DNA from: Streptomyces sp. A2-16
GTDB taxonomy: Bacteria > Actinomycetota > Actinomycetes > Streptomycetales > Streptomycetaceae
Assembly (NCBI RefSeq): GCF_018128905.1
Contig: NZ_CP063808.1
Span: forward strand, 7,254,001 to 7,318,000
Direction of reading: 5' to 3'
Length of the DNA: 64,000 nucleotides
Of the stretch, positions 44,853 through 54,347 are shown piece after piece. Made by a program: the position numbers and the translations under genes. How positions within the stretch are numbered: the stretch's first letter is position 1; each line of letters opens with the position of its first letter. Below the pieces are notes generated by a model. It had not been told where the DNA came from, ran no database searches, and was given only the letters and a program-made list of their open reading frames with translations.

Positions 44853-47804
44853 TCACCCGCGGACGGCCGCGAGCGCCTTTCTGACGAGGGCCGTGCGGTC
44901 GGCCGCCGAGGTGACGTGCTCCAGGCCGAAGCCCAGCAGCACGGTGTCGTCCGTGGTGACCGCGCCGTACGTCTTGAACAGCTCTCCGGCGCGCCCCCAG
45001 TCCTTGACGACCGCGGGGCTGCCCGCGGGCGGTCCGGGCACGCTCCACGCGCCGAGCGAGGTCTCGAAGCCCTCGGTCTCCACGGCCTGGCCACCGATGA
45101 CCACGGACGCGTTGTCGGCGAGGACACCGCGGCCGCCGGACCCCGGGTCCGTGATGTAGCTGAGGGAGACCTCGACCTTCTTGCCCGCGTAGGCGGACAG
45201 GTCGAAGGAGACCTCCTGCCAGCCTGCCGACGCCCCGGTGAGGCTGTTCCACTGGCCGCTGGTGCCGGTGGCCGTGCAGCCGCCGGCGCCCTGGGTCAGA
45301 TACCGCTTGAGCGCGGGGTGGGCCGCGATGAAGAACCCGGCCTCGCACTCGGCGGGTACGGCGGTGCTGGTGGCGCCGTTCTTCTCCGGGAGGGTGGTCC
45401 AGTCGTCGGCCCCGGCGGTGTGCGCCTCCAGGACGGCGTGGTCGTAGCCCTCCTCGGTGTCCCACAGCAGCCGGGTGCGCAGGGTGGGCGCCTGCGCCGC
45501 GGTCACCTGGGTGAGGTCGACGGTGCGGGTGAGGCGGTTCCAGGCGTAGTCGCTGTGCGTGACGGCCGCCATGGAGGAGCCCTCGTACGGTCCGTACGGG
45601 TTGGGCGTGCCGGGGTAGGCGCCGGCTCCCGCGCTCGCGAACTGCGGGAAGGTCGCCACGGGCAGGTTGTCCGAGGTGACGCTGAAGGATCCGGCCGCGT
45701 CCAGCGGGTTGCCGGGGGCGGCGCCGAGGCTCGCGCCGGTCCCGGCGAGCTTGCCGGCGCCCTGGAAGGCGGTGGCGCCCGGCAGGGTCGTCCGCGTGTA
45801 GGCGCCCAGGTAGTACTGGCTGAAGTCGTTGGACAGCGTGCCGCCGCCCAGGTCGACGCTGCCGCCGGCCCGCTCGCCCGCCTCGATCAGCTTGCCGCCC
45901 TCGTTGAGGAAGGCGCGCAGCTGGAGCTGGGTGGGGTTGCCCGGGACGGTCGCGCCCGTGTAGTGCACGACCGACTTGAAGTGGTCCAGCACCCCGAGCG
46001 CGTCGGGCGCGCCCTGGGCGGCGACGTTCCAGACGATCGCCTGACGGCCGGCCGCCTTGAGCGCGTCGACGTAGGTCTGCGCCTGTGCGGCGGTCGCGCC
46101 CTCCTCGGCGACCACGAGCACGTCCGCGCGCGGCCGCTGGGCGACCGTGTACGTGAAGTGCGTGCTGGAGGCGGGCTTTCCGCTCTTCGGCCGGCCGGTG
46201 AACCAGACCTCGACCTTGTCGCCCGGGTCGGCGTCCTCCACCTCGGCCCGGTACTCGTCGAAGTAGAGGTTGTCCTCACCGCCGTAGGTCTCGCCGCCCT
46301 TCCAGGCCCGGAGATCCCGCTCGTGCGTACGGCCGCCGTTGACGCGGTACTTGAGCTCCTTGTCGCGCACGGACCTGCGTACGACGACGGAGACCTCCTG
46401 GTCCGCGCCGCGCGCGTAGGACGTGGTGAACGTCTTCGGGGTGAAGTCGGCGGCGTTCAGGCCGAGCGAGGACTTCGGCCGGTCGGGCCGGGCGGCGGAC
46501 TCGGCGACGGAGAGCGCGAAGGGGATGTTCTTCTCGAACTCCTGCTGGATCAGCTTCTCGTCGTCCGGGAAGTTGAAGACCGACTGGCAGTCGGCGGCGT
46601 TCCACTGGTCGTTCGGGTCGAGGTCCGAGGCGGTCTGGCAGGTCGACATCTCGGGGGTGAACATCGCCAGGCCGTTGACGTTCGACGCGTGGCCGTCCGC
46701 CTCGCCGTTGGTGGTGTACAGCTCCGAGGAGACCTGCGGACGGTAGCCGGGGATCGCGGAGTTGTCCGGGGTGCCTGCGAGCGCCTTGTAGAGGACGTCG
46801 TCGGGCGTGTCGGTGGCCACCTGCCAGCCGACGCCGTAGAGGAGGAGTTCGGCGGCGGAGTGGTAGTTGATGCCGTACGTGAAGCCGATCCGCTTCTCGA
46901 AGGCGTCCAGGGCCTTGGTCTCGGGCTCGGAGGACGGGCTCGTGCCGCGGTAGGTCTCGCTGGTGGGGTTGGGGGACGAACCCTCGTTGTCGTAGCCCCA
47001 CTTGTAGGAGAAGTTGCGGTTGAGGTCGACTCCGTCGCCGACGGCGATGGTGCCGTCGCCGTTGTTGTCGCGCAGGTTCTTGCGCCACAGGCGGTTGTCG
47101 GCGTTCTGGAAGGTGTAGTCGTAGCCGTCCGGGTTGGCCGACAGGACGAACCACAGCTCGGTGGAGTCGACGATCTTCCTGAGCCGCTTGTCGGTCCTGT
47201 AACCGTCGACGTAGTGGTGGAGCAGCCGCCTGGTCATCTCCGGCGTGATCCACTCGCGCGCGTGCTGGTTGGACATGTAGAGCACGGAGGGCTTGGAGCC
47301 GTCCTTGGACTTCTTCGCGTTCTTGGTCAGTTTGAGCGCGAGGATGTCCTGGCCCTTCACCGTCTTGCCGATGGAGACGACCTTGGTGAGGCCGGGGTTG
47401 GCCCGGGCGGTGGCGAGGAGTTCCTCCCGCAGCCCGCCGCTTCCGCTGTACGGCCGGAACACGCCCTCGGCGGCCTTGTCCACGCGGGCCTCGGCCTTGG
47501 CGGTCAGGGTGTGCTCGGTGAGCTCGACACCCTGCTTCTCGAGTTTCCGGGCCTCCTGGTCGGTGAGGTAGACCTCGACCGTGGCGGTGCCCTTCGCGGG
47601 CACCTGCTCGCTCAGTTCGTGTCCGTCCTGCCCGGCGGCCAGCAGCAGGGGTACCTGCCCGCTGGTCACCTCGGCCCGGAAGACCTTGACTTCGTTCGGA
47701 TCAGGAGAACCTGCGCTCTCCGCGGCCTGGGCGACGGGCACGAGGCCCGCGCCGCCGAGGAGGAGTGCGCCAACAGCGAGGATCGGTCTCGCTCTTCGTC
47801 TCAT
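44853..47804 (-). CDS. Large secreted M14-family zinc carboxypeptidase
   Basis: The protein has 983 residues. The ATG at 47802-47804 has AAGGGGGG upstream. A signal peptide (RPILAVGALLLGGAGLVPVA, cut near AQA) is followed by a propeptide-like region. The M14 domain has zinc ligands H181 and E184 (NQHAREW), H315 (YHSAAEL) and a catalytic Glu385 (TPEMST). Behind it, two or more beta-rich modules follow, including a TrxA-independent GATAAQAQTYVDALKAAG segment that looks like a Rossmann-type insertion, and a terminal jelly-roll with VEVSLSYITDPGSGGRG. It would remove C-terminal residues from extracellular peptides. Confidence 0.9.
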   Translation of the reverse strand: MRRRARPILAVGALLLGGAGLVPVAQAAESAGSPDPNEVKVFRAEVTSGQVPLLLAAGQDGHELSEQVPAKGTATVEVYLTDQEARKLEKQGVELTEHTLTAKAEARVDKAAEGVFRPYSGSGGLREELLATARANPGLTKVVSIGKTVKGQDILALKLTKNAKKSKDGSKPSVLYMSNQHAREWITPEMTRRLLHHYVDGYRTDKRLRKIVDSTELWFVLSANPDGYDYTFQNADNRLWRKNLRDNNGDGTIAVGDGVDLNRNFSYKWGYDNEGSSPNPTSETYRGTSPSSEPETKALDAFEKRIGFTYGINYHSAAELLLYGVGWQVATDTPDDVLYKALAGTPDNSAIPGYRPQVSSELYTTNGEADGHASNVNGLAMFTPEMSTCQTASDLDPNDQWNAADCQSVFNFPDDEKLIQQEFEKNIPFALSVAESAARPDRPKSSLGLNAADFTPKTFTTSYARGADQEVSVVVRRSVRDKELKYRVNGGRTHERDLRAWKGGETYGGEDNLYFDEYRAEVEDADPGDKVEVWFTGRPKSGKPASSTHFTYTVAQRPRADVLVVAEEGATAAQAQTYVDALKAAGRQAIVWNVAAQGAPDALGVLDHFKSVVHYTGATVPGNPTQLQLRAFLNEGGKLIEAGERAGGSVDLGGGTLSNDFSQYYLGAYTRTTLPGATAFQGAGKLAGTGASLGAAPGNPLDAAGSFSVTSDNLPVATFPQFASAGAGAYPGTPNPYGPYEGSSMAAVTHSDYAWNRLTRTVDLTQVTAAQAPTLRTRLLWDTEEGYDHAVLEAHTAGADDWTTLPEKNGATSTAVPAECEAGFFIAAHPALKRYLTQGAGGCTATGTSGQWNSLTGASAGWQEVSFDLSAYAGKKVEVSLSYITDPGSGGRGVLADNASVVIGGQAVETEGFETSLGAWSVPGPPAGSPAVVKDWGRAGELFKTYGAVTTDDTVLLGFGLEHVTSAADRTALVRKALAAVRG

Positions 47805-47941
47805 GAGCCCCCCTTGCGGTGGTCCGCCACAGCAGCGAACAGATGCCAGGCTCATGACAGTTCATGATCCAGTCAAGGGCGCCTCACGGATACGCAAACG
47901 CCGACCCCCGGATGCACCAGCACCGGTGCCCGGATGCGCGG

Positions 47942-47982
47942 ACGCCGGTGCCTGCGCCCCAAGCGGGCGTCGGCACCGGCGT
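47942..47982 (-). terminator. Hairpin downstream of whiA
   Basis: Arms 47942-47952 and 47972-47982 are perfectly complementary, and an inner short stem occupies part of the loop. It lies 13 bases after the whiA stop. Confidence 0.7.
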
Positions 47983-47994
47983 GGTGAGGGAACG

Positions 47995-48984
47995 TCAGCC
48001 GACCAGGTTGTCGGCCATCTCCTCGGTGATGCTGGACTCCGTGCCCGGGATGCCCAGGTCGGAGGCGCGCTTGTCGGCCATCGCGAGCAGCCGGCGGATA
48101 CGGCCGGCCACGGCGTCCTTGGTCAGCGGCGGGTCGGCGAGCGCGCCCAGCTCCTCCAGGGAGGCCTGCTTGTGGTCCATCCGCAGGCGCCCGGCGGCGG
48201 CGAGGTGCTCGGGCACGTCGTCGGCGAGGATCTCCAGCGCCCGCTGGACCCGGGCTCCGGCGGCGACGGCCGCACGCGCGGAGCGGCGGAGGTTGGCGTC
48301 GTCGAAGTTGGCTAGCCGGTTCGCGGTGGCCCGCACCTCGCGGCGCATCCGGCGCTCCTCCCAGGCGAGCACCGACTCGTGGGCGCCGAGGCGGGTCAGC
48401 AGCGCGCCGATCGCGTCGCCGTCGCGCACGACCACCCGGTCGACCCCGCGGACCTCGCGCGCCTTGGCGGCGATCGAGAGCCTGCGCGCGGCGCCGACGA
48501 GGGCGAGCGCTGCCTCCGGACCCGGGCAGGTCACCTCCAGGGAGGAGGAGCGGCCGGGTTCGGTGAGCGAGCCGTGCGCCAGGAAGGCCCCGCGCCAGGC
48601 GGCCTCGGCGTCACAGGTGGCACCGGAGACGACCTGCGGGGGCAGACCCCGGATCGGCCGGCCACGGCCGTCGACCAGGCCGGTCTGGCGGGCCAGCTGG
48701 TCACCGCCGGCCACGACCCGCACGACGTAACGCGATCCGCGGCGCAGTCCGCCCGGTGCCATCACGATCAGCTCGGAGCTGTGGCCGAAGATCTCCAGAA
48801 TGTCCCGCTTGAGACGGCGGGCCGCCATCGCGGTGTCCAGCTCCGCCTCGATCACAATGCGCCCGCTCACCAGGTGGAGGCCGCCGGCGAACCGCAGAAT
48901 GGCGGAGACCTCCGCCTTTCTGCAGCAGGTCCGGGTGACGGGAAGCCGGGAGATCTCATCCTTCACCGCTGCCGTCATCGCCAT
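47995..48984 (-). CDS. whiA: Sporulation regulator WhiA
   Basis: WhiA is needed for septation and sporulation in Streptomyces aerial hyphae. The 329-residue protein has a homing-endonuclease-like N-terminal domain ([39 protein letters not shown]) and a C-terminal helix-turn-helix ([20 protein letters not shown]). It overlaps the YvcK-type gene by 10 bases. Its placement behind yvcK and rapZ is conserved in Gram-positives. WhiA is a transcription factor, not a nuclease. Confidence 0.97.
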   Translation of the reverse strand: MAMTAAVKDEISRLPVTRTCCRKAEVSAILRFAGGLHLVSGRIVIEAELDTAMAARRLKRDILEIFGHSSELIVMAPGGLRRGSRYVVRVVAGGDQLARQTGLVDGRGRPIRGLPPQVVSGATCDAEAAWRGAFLAHGSLTEPGRSSSLEVTCPGPEAALALVGAARRLSIAAKAREVRGVDRVVVRDGDAIGALLTRLGAHESVLAWEERRMRREVRATANRLANFDDANLRRSARAAVAAGARVQRALEILADDVPEHLAAAGRLRMDHKQASLEELGALADPPLTKDAVAGRIRRLLAMADKRASDLGIPGTESSITEEMADNLVG

Positions 48985-50042
48985 GGGCCGATCCTTCCAT
49001 GCATCCGAAAAATACGGTCGTACGCGGCGGCCAACAGCTCCGGGTCGTGCCTCGGGGTCCCGTCGGGCCGGGCCACCGGCGCCAGCTCGACCGCGGCGCC
49101 GAACCGCTTGGCGGCATCGGTCAGCGAATCCCGGTCGGGCACAGCGGCCTGATCGGCCAGCACCACGTCCAGGGCGAGTTTAGGGGCGTGTCGTCCCAAA
49201 ACCTCCAAATGACGCTGCGGGGAGAAGCCATCGGTTTCTCCCGGCTGCGGAGCGAGGTTCAGGGAGAGTACCCGGCGCGCCTTCGTCTGCGTGAGCGCGT
49301 CCAGCAGTTCGGGCACCAGCAGGTGCGGGATGACCGAGGAGAACCACGAGCCGGGGCCGAGGACCACCCAGTCCGCGTCCCGGACGGCCTCGACCGCCTC
49401 GGGGACCGCGGGCGGGTCGTGCGGCACGACGTGCACCGACTGCACCTCGCCCGGGGTCAGGGCCACGGTCGCCTGCCCCCGTACGGTGTCCACGTCCTCG
49501 GGCCGCTCCGGATCGTGCCCCTTGACCAGGGCCTGGAGCTCCAGGGGTACGGCGGACATGGGCAGCACACGGCCGTGCGCGCCCAGGAGCCTGCCGACCA
49601 GGTCGAGGGCCTGGACGTGGTCGCCGAGCTGCTCCCACAGGGCGACGATCAGCAGGTTGCCGACCGCGTGTTCGTGCAGGTCGCCCTTGGACTGGAAGCG
49701 GTGCTGGATGACCCGGGCCCAGGTCTGGCCCCATTCGTCGTCGCCGCACAGCGCGGCCAGCGCCTTGCGCAGGTCGCCGGGCGGCAGCACGCCCAGCTCG
49801 TCGCGCAGGCGCCCGCTGGAGCCGCCGTCGTCGGCCACGGTGACGACGGCGGTGAGGTCGCCGGTGATCCGGCGCAGGGCGGCGAGCGAGGCGGACAGGC
49901 CCATGCCGCCGCCGAGCGCGACCACCTTGGGCTGGGCGCCGCGCCGGCGGGGCCTGGCACCCCGGGCCTCGACGGGTCGGGCCGCCCGCCCCTCTGGGAC
50001 GGCCCGGCGCAGCCTGCTCAGCCGGGGACTGCGTGCGGTCAT
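48975..50042 (-). CDS. yvcK: YvcK/GlmR-type gluconeogenesis factor
   Basis: The protein has 355 residues. The N-terminal [40 protein letters not shown] and the central [20 protein letters not shown] blocks identify the UPF0052/CofD-like family; members bind UDP-GlcNAc and link carbon state to cell-wall precursor supply. An N-terminal Arg-rich extension of about 38 residues is specific to this group. It overlaps rapZ by 4 bases and whiA by 10. Confidence 0.92.
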   Translation of the reverse strand: MTARSPRLSRLRRAVPEGRAARPVEARGARPRRRGAQPKVVALGGGMGLSASLAALRRITGDLTAVVTVADDGGSSGRLRDELGVLPPGDLRKALAALCGDDEWGQTWARVIQHRFQSKGDLHEHAVGNLLIVALWEQLGDHVQALDLVGRLLGAHGRVLPMSAVPLELQALVKGHDPERPEDVDTVRGQATVALTPGEVQSVHVVPHDPPAVPEAVEAVRDADWVVLGPGSWFSSVIPHLLVPELLDALTQTKARRVLSLNLAPQPGETDGFSPQRHLEVLGRHAPKLALDVVLADQAAVPDRDSLTDAAKRFGAAVELAPVARPDGTPRHDPELLAAAYDRIFRMHGRIGPWR

Positions 50043-50998
50043 TCCCGTCCCATGTCCCGGTGCACGACCACCGTCTCCACACCCTCGGCCGCGAGCCGGG
50101 CGGCGAGCTTCTCCGAGGTGGCGACCGAGCGGTGCTTGCCGCCGGTGCAGCCGATGGCGATGGTCACGTACCGCTTGCCCTCGCGGCGGTAGCCGGCCGC
50201 GATCAGGCGCAGCAGCTCGGCGTAGCGGTCGAGGAACTCCTTGGCGCCGGGCTGATTGAAGACGTACGCCGACACCTCCTCGTTGAGGCCGGTGAAGGGG
50301 CGCAGCTCCGGGACCCAGTGCGGGTTGGGCAGGAACCGCATGTCCGCGACCAGGTCGGCGTCGACCGGCAGGCCGTACTTGAAGCCGAAGGACATGACGG
50401 TGGCGCGGAGCTCGGGCTCCTCCTCGCCGGCGAACTGGGCGTCCATCTTGGCGCGCAGCTCGTGGACGTTGAGGCTGGAGGTGTCGATGACCAGGTCGGC
50501 GTCGCCGCGCAGCTCGCGCAGGAGCTCGCGCTCGGCGTCGATGCCGTCGACGATGCGGCCGTCGCCCTGGAGGGGGTGCGGGCGGCGCACGGACTCGAAG
50601 CGGCGCACCAGGGCCTCGTCGGAGGACTCCAGGAAGACGATCCGCCGGGTGACGTGCTTGGCCTCCAGGTCGGCGAGGGACTCGCGGAGGTTGTCGAAGA
50701 AGCGCCGGCCGCGGACGTCGACGACCACCGCGATCCGGGCGACGTTGCCCTGGGATCGGGCGCCGAGCTCCACCATGGTGGGGATCAGCGCCGGCGGGAG
50801 GTTGTCGACGACGAACCAGCCGAGGTCCTCCAGACACTTCGCGGCGGTGGAACGGCCGGCGCCGGACATGCCGGAGATGATCACCAGCTCGGGGATGGCC
50901 GCCTCCGGGACTCCGCCCGCGTCGAGGGTCGTGCCCGTACTCACCTGTGCGTCGTCTCCGCTCTGGTCCTGTTGTTCTTCGTGCTCGTTCACATTCAT
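50039..50998 (-). CDS. rapZ: RapZ-like nucleotide-binding protein
   Basis: The protein has 319 residues. After an acidic N-terminus of about 35 residues, the P-loop [20 protein letters not shown] and [20 protein letters not shown] follow. The C-terminal domain has [40 protein letters not shown] and [17 protein letters not shown]. RapZ proteins are RNase adapters in enterobacteria; in actinobacteria the role is not settled. It forms a conserved operon with uvrC, yvcK and whiA. Confidence 0.93.
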   Translation of the reverse strand: MNVNEHEEQQDQSGDDAQVSTGTTLDAGGVPEAAIPELVIISGMSGAGRSTAAKCLEDLGWFVVDNLPPALIPTMVELGARSQGNVARIAVVVDVRGRRFFDNLRESLADLEAKHVTRRIVFLESSDEALVRRFESVRRPHPLQGDGRIVDGIDAERELLRELRGDADLVIDTSSLNVHELRAKMDAQFAGEEEPELRATVMSFGFKYGLPVDADLVADMRFLPNPHWVPELRPFTGLNEEVSAYVFNQPGAKEFLDRYAELLRLIAAGYRREGKRYVTIAIGCTGGKHRSVATSEKLAARLAAEGVETVVVHRDMGRE

Positions 50999-53049
50999 GT
51001 CTCCTGCCCCCGTCGTTCGTCCGGGGCGCCCGCCGTCACGGGATCCCCACCGGAACCCGTGGTGCCGGGTTCCTCCTCATCCATGATCTCTCCAGTCGCC
51101 GTGTTGACGGCGGGCGCGGCCGGGGCCGCCTGGGCGAGGGCCACGGCGATCGTCTCGGCCGTCTTGCGGCCTATGCCGGGGACCTCGCAGATCTGGTCGA
51201 TGGTGGCGGATCGTAGTTTCTTCAAGGACCCGAAATGTTTCAGCAGGGCCTGCTTGCGCGTGTCCCCGAGTCCGGGGACGTCGTCGAGCGGGCTCGACCG
51301 GAAGCGCTGGGCCCGCTTGGTGCGCTGGTAGGTGATCGCGAAGCGGTGGGCCTCGTCACGGACCCGCTGCAGAAGGTACAGGCCTTCGCTGGTGCGGGGC
51401 AGCACGACCGGGTCGTCCTCGTCCGGCAGCCAGACCTCCTCCAGGCGCTTGGCGAGGCCACAGACGGCGATGTCGTCGATGCCGAGCTCGTCCAGCGCCT
51501 TCTTGGCGGCGGCGACCTGGGGCTGTCCGCCGTCGACGACGACGAGCTGGGGCGGGTAGGCGAACTTCTTGGGGCGGCCGTCCTCGTCCTTCAGGCCGTT
51601 CTCGGGGGCGCCCTCCTCGGGGAGGTCCTCCACCCACTCCCCCGTCTTCTCCTTCTCGGCGAGATAGCGCCGGAAGCGGCGGGAGATCACCTCGTGCATG
51701 GAACGGACGTCGTCCTGACCTGCGAAGCCCTTGATCTGGAAGCGGCGGTACTCGCTCTTGCGCTGGAGGCCGTCCTCGAAGACGACCATGGACGCGACCA
51801 CGTCGTCGCCCTGGAGGTGGGAGATGTCGTAGCACTCGATGCGGAGCGGGGCACTGTCCAGGTCGAGGGCCTCGGCGATCTCCTCCAGGGCACGCGAGCG
51901 CGTGGTCAGGTCGGAGGCGCGCTTGGTCTTGTGCAGGGCGAGCGCCTGGAGGGCGTTGCGCTGCACGGTCTCCATGAGGGCCTTCTTGTCGCCGCGCTGC
52001 GGGATGCGCAGGGAGACACCCGAGCCGCGGCGTCCGGCGAGCCACTCCTGGACGGGCTCGACCGGCTCGGGCAGGGCCGGGACGAGGACCTCCTTGGGGA
52101 CCGAGTCGCCCTTCTCCTCGCCGTAGAGCTGCTGGAGGGCGTGCTCGACGAGGGCGCCGGTGGTGATCTCCTCGACCTTGTCGGTGACCCAGCCGCGCTG
52201 TCCGCGCACGCGTCCGCCGCGGACGTGGAAGATCTGGACGGCGGCCTCCAGCTCGTCCTCGGCGACCGCGATCAGGTCGGCGTCGGTCGCGTCGGCGAGC
52301 ACGACCGCGCTCTTCTCCATGGCCTTCTTCAGGGCCCCTATGTCGTCGCGCAGGCGGGCCGCCCGCTCGTACTCCATCTCCTCGGCCGCGTCCGTCATCT
52401 GCTGCTCGAGACGGCGGATGTAGGTGCCGGTGCGGCCGGCCATGAAGTCGCAGAAGTCCTCGGCCAGGTCGCGGTGTTCCTCGGCGGAGACGCGGTCGAC
52501 ACAGGGCGCCGAGCACTTGCCGATGTAGCCGAGGAGGCAGGGGCGGCCGGTGCGGGCGGCGTTCTTGAAGACGCCGGCGGAGCAGGTGCGGACGGGGAAG
52601 ACGCGCAGCAGGAGATCCACGGTGTCGCGGATCGCCCACGCGTGCCCGTACGGCCCGAAGTACCGCACGCCCTTGCGTTTCTGGCCGCGCATCACCTGCA
52701 CACGGGGGAACTCCTCGTTCATCGTCACCGCGAGGTACGGGTAGCTCTTGTCGTCGCGGTACTTGACGTTGAACCGGGGGTCGAACTCCTTGATCCAGGA
52801 GTACTCCAGCTGCAGGGCCTCGACCTCCGTGGACACCACGGTCCACTCCACGGACGCGGCCGTGGTCACCATCGTGCGGGTGCGGGGGTGCAGGCTCGCC
52901 AGGTCCTGGAAGTAGTTCGCCAGGCGCTGGCGCAGGCTCTTCGCCTTTCCGACGTAGATCACCCGGCGGTGCTCGTCGCGGAACCTGTACACCCCGGGGG
53001 AGTCCGGGATCTCCCCTGGTTTGGGGCGGTAGCTGGAGGGGTCGGCCAT
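50995..53049 (-). CDS. uvrC: UvrC, excinuclease ABC subunit C
   Basis: The 684-residue nuclease makes both incisions during nucleotide excision repair. The N-terminal GIY-YIG domain has [20 protein letters not shown]; a UVR motif is [20 protein letters not shown]; the C-terminal RNase H-like domain has [14 protein letters not shown]; two HhH motifs are [20 protein letters not shown] and [17 protein letters not shown]. It precedes and overlaps rapZ by 4 bases, showing the conserved uvrC-rapZ linkage. uvrA is 8 kb to the right. Confidence 0.97.
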   Translation of the reverse strand: MADPSSYRPKPGEIPDSPGVYRFRDEHRRVIYVGKAKSLRQRLANYFQDLASLHPRTRTMVTTAASVEWTVVSTEVEALQLEYSWIKEFDPRFNVKYRDDKSYPYLAVTMNEEFPRVQVMRGQKRKGVRYFGPYGHAWAIRDTVDLLLRVFPVRTCSAGVFKNAARTGRPCLLGYIGKCSAPCVDRVSAEEHRDLAEDFCDFMAGRTGTYIRRLEQQMTDAAEEMEYERAARLRDDIGALKKAMEKSAVVLADATDADLIAVAEDELEAAVQIFHVRGGRVRGQRGWVTDKVEEITTGALVEHALQQLYGEEKGDSVPKEVLVPALPEPVEPVQEWLAGRRGSGVSLRIPQRGDKKALMETVQRNALQALALHKTKRASDLTTRSRALEEIAEALDLDSAPLRIECYDISHLQGDDVVASMVVFEDGLQRKSEYRRFQIKGFAGQDDVRSMHEVISRRFRRYLAEKEKTGEWVEDLPEEGAPENGLKDEDGRPKKFAYPPQLVVVDGGQPQVAAAKKALDELGIDDIAVCGLAKRLEEVWLPDEDDPVVLPRTSEGLYLLQRVRDEAHRFAITYQRTKRAQRFRSSPLDDVPGLGDTRKQALLKHFGSLKKLRSATIDQICEVPGIGRKTAETIAVALAQAAPAAPAVNTATGEIMDEEEPGTTGSGGDPVTAGAPDERRGQET

Positions 53050-53135
53050 GTCTCACACCCTACTGGCGGGAACTGACACTCCGGTCGGCCTGTGGACAAC
53101 CCCGGCCATGTCCCGGGGTGATCCACAGCGGACGC

Positions 53136-53810
53136 CTAGCGGGACTCCAGGAAGGTGAGAACGGCCAGGACCCGGCGGTGGTCGTCGGTGTCCTCGGTGA
53201 GGCCGAGTTTGCCGAGGATGCTGCGGACGTGTTTCTCGACGGTGCCCTCGGTGACCCACAGACGGCGGCCGATGCCCGCGTTGGAGCGGCCCTCGGCCAT
53301 TAGGGCGAGGACCTCGCGCTCGCGGGCGCTCAGGTGGGCGAGGGGGTCGTCGCGGCGCTGGGCCGAGAACAGTTCCTGCACCAGGGAGGGGTCGACGACC
53401 GAGCCGCCGCGGTGGATGCGCTCCAGGGCCTCGATGAACTCGTCGACGACCGTGACCCGGCTCTTGAGGAGGTAGCCGACCTTGCGGCCGCTCGCCAGCA
53501 GCTCCAGGGCGTCCTCGACCTCGACGAACGCCGACAGGACGAGGATGCCGGTGTCGGGGTGGCGCTCACGGATCGTGCGGGCCGCCTTGAGGCCCTCGGT
53601 CGAGTGGTCCGGGGGCATCCTGATGTCGACGATCGCCAGTTCGGGGCGCTCCTCGTCGACCAGTTCCAGGAGCCGGACCGCGTCACCGGCCTGGCCCGCG
53701 ACCTGGTATCCGACGCGCTCGCACAGACTGGCCAGGCCCTCCCTGAGCAGGATGTCGTCGTCGGCGAGGACGACCCGCCCCCGCGCCGGCTGCTGTGCTG
53801 CGTCGTCCAT
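53136..53810 (-). CDS. NarL/LuxR-type response regulator
   Basis: The product is 224 residues from the ATG at 53808-53810; longer frames upstream have no family sequence. The receiver has the acidic pair in VVLADDDILLREGL, the phospho-acceptor Asp in LAIVDIRMPPDHS and the Lys in GYLLKSRVT. The LuxR helix-turn-helix is LSAREREVLALMAEGRSNAG followed by the recognition helix around TEGTVEKHVRSIL. It is encoded on the same strand as the histidine kinase at 54348, with 537 bases between them, and is its likely partner. Confidence 0.9.
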   Translation of the reverse strand: MDDAAQQPARGRVVLADDDILLREGLASLCERVGYQVAGQAGDAVRLLELVDEERPELAIVDIRMPPDHSTEGLKAARTIRERHPDTGILVLSAFVEVEDALELLASGRKVGYLLKSRVTVVDEFIEALERIHRGGSVVDPSLVQELFSAQRRDDPLAHLSAREREVLALMAEGRSNAGIGRRLWVTEGTVEKHVRSILGKLGLTEDTDDHRRVLAVLTFLESR

Positions 53811-53990
53811 GACCCCGGCCCCCTCGCCCGGCCCGCGCGATGCGCGTCGTCCAAGGTCGGAGCTCCCCCGGCCCCGCCCGCTGCCTGCGTCCCAACAGCC
53901 TGCCCCACCCATGGGGTTACGGCTAGCCGGAAGCGGAATTGGAGGCCTGCCGTGACGACGTGCGGACATCTCCGGGCGATGCTCTAGGCA

Positions 53991-54218
53991 GTGCAGATGC
54001 AGTCCGACCGGCCGTCCCGGGCGAGGGACGCGAGGTCGCACGGCCGAAGGGTGCTGGACATGCGGCGGACACGGATCGAGAAGCGGCGGCCGGTCCGTGC
54101 CCGCCGGTACCCGGAGGAGACGTACGGCCCGGTCGGCGTCCTGGACCCCAGGGACCCGGACATCGTGCGCGCCAAGCGCCTGCGGGCCGCACAGCACGGC
54201 GGGACCCACCGCCTCTAG
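53991..54218 (+). CDS. Small basic protein (about 75 aa), uncertain
   Basis: An open frame starts at ATG 53991 or, more likely, at the ATG at 54060. The C-terminal part PVRARRYPEETYGPVGVLDP, then RDPDIVRAKRLRAAQ has a non-random composition with repeated basic residues, unlike noncoding background. No clear ribosome binding site is visible. It lies antisense to nothing and sits between the regulator and the kinase genes. It may be a small nucleoid- or ribosome-associated protein, but this is a guess. Confidence 0.4.
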   Translation: MQMQSDRPSRARDARSHGRRVLDMRRTRIEKRRPVRARRYPEETYGPVGVLDPRDPDIVRAKRLRAAQHGGTHRL

Positions 54219-54347
54219 AGCCGGACGGATGCCTCTCCGTCCGACAGGACCGCCCGGAGCGTACGCGACGTCACCCAGTTCAGGCTCCCCCACCTGGACG
54301 AACTCCCCGGCGTGCGCCCCGGGCGGTCACCGGTCCGCCTTGGGCGG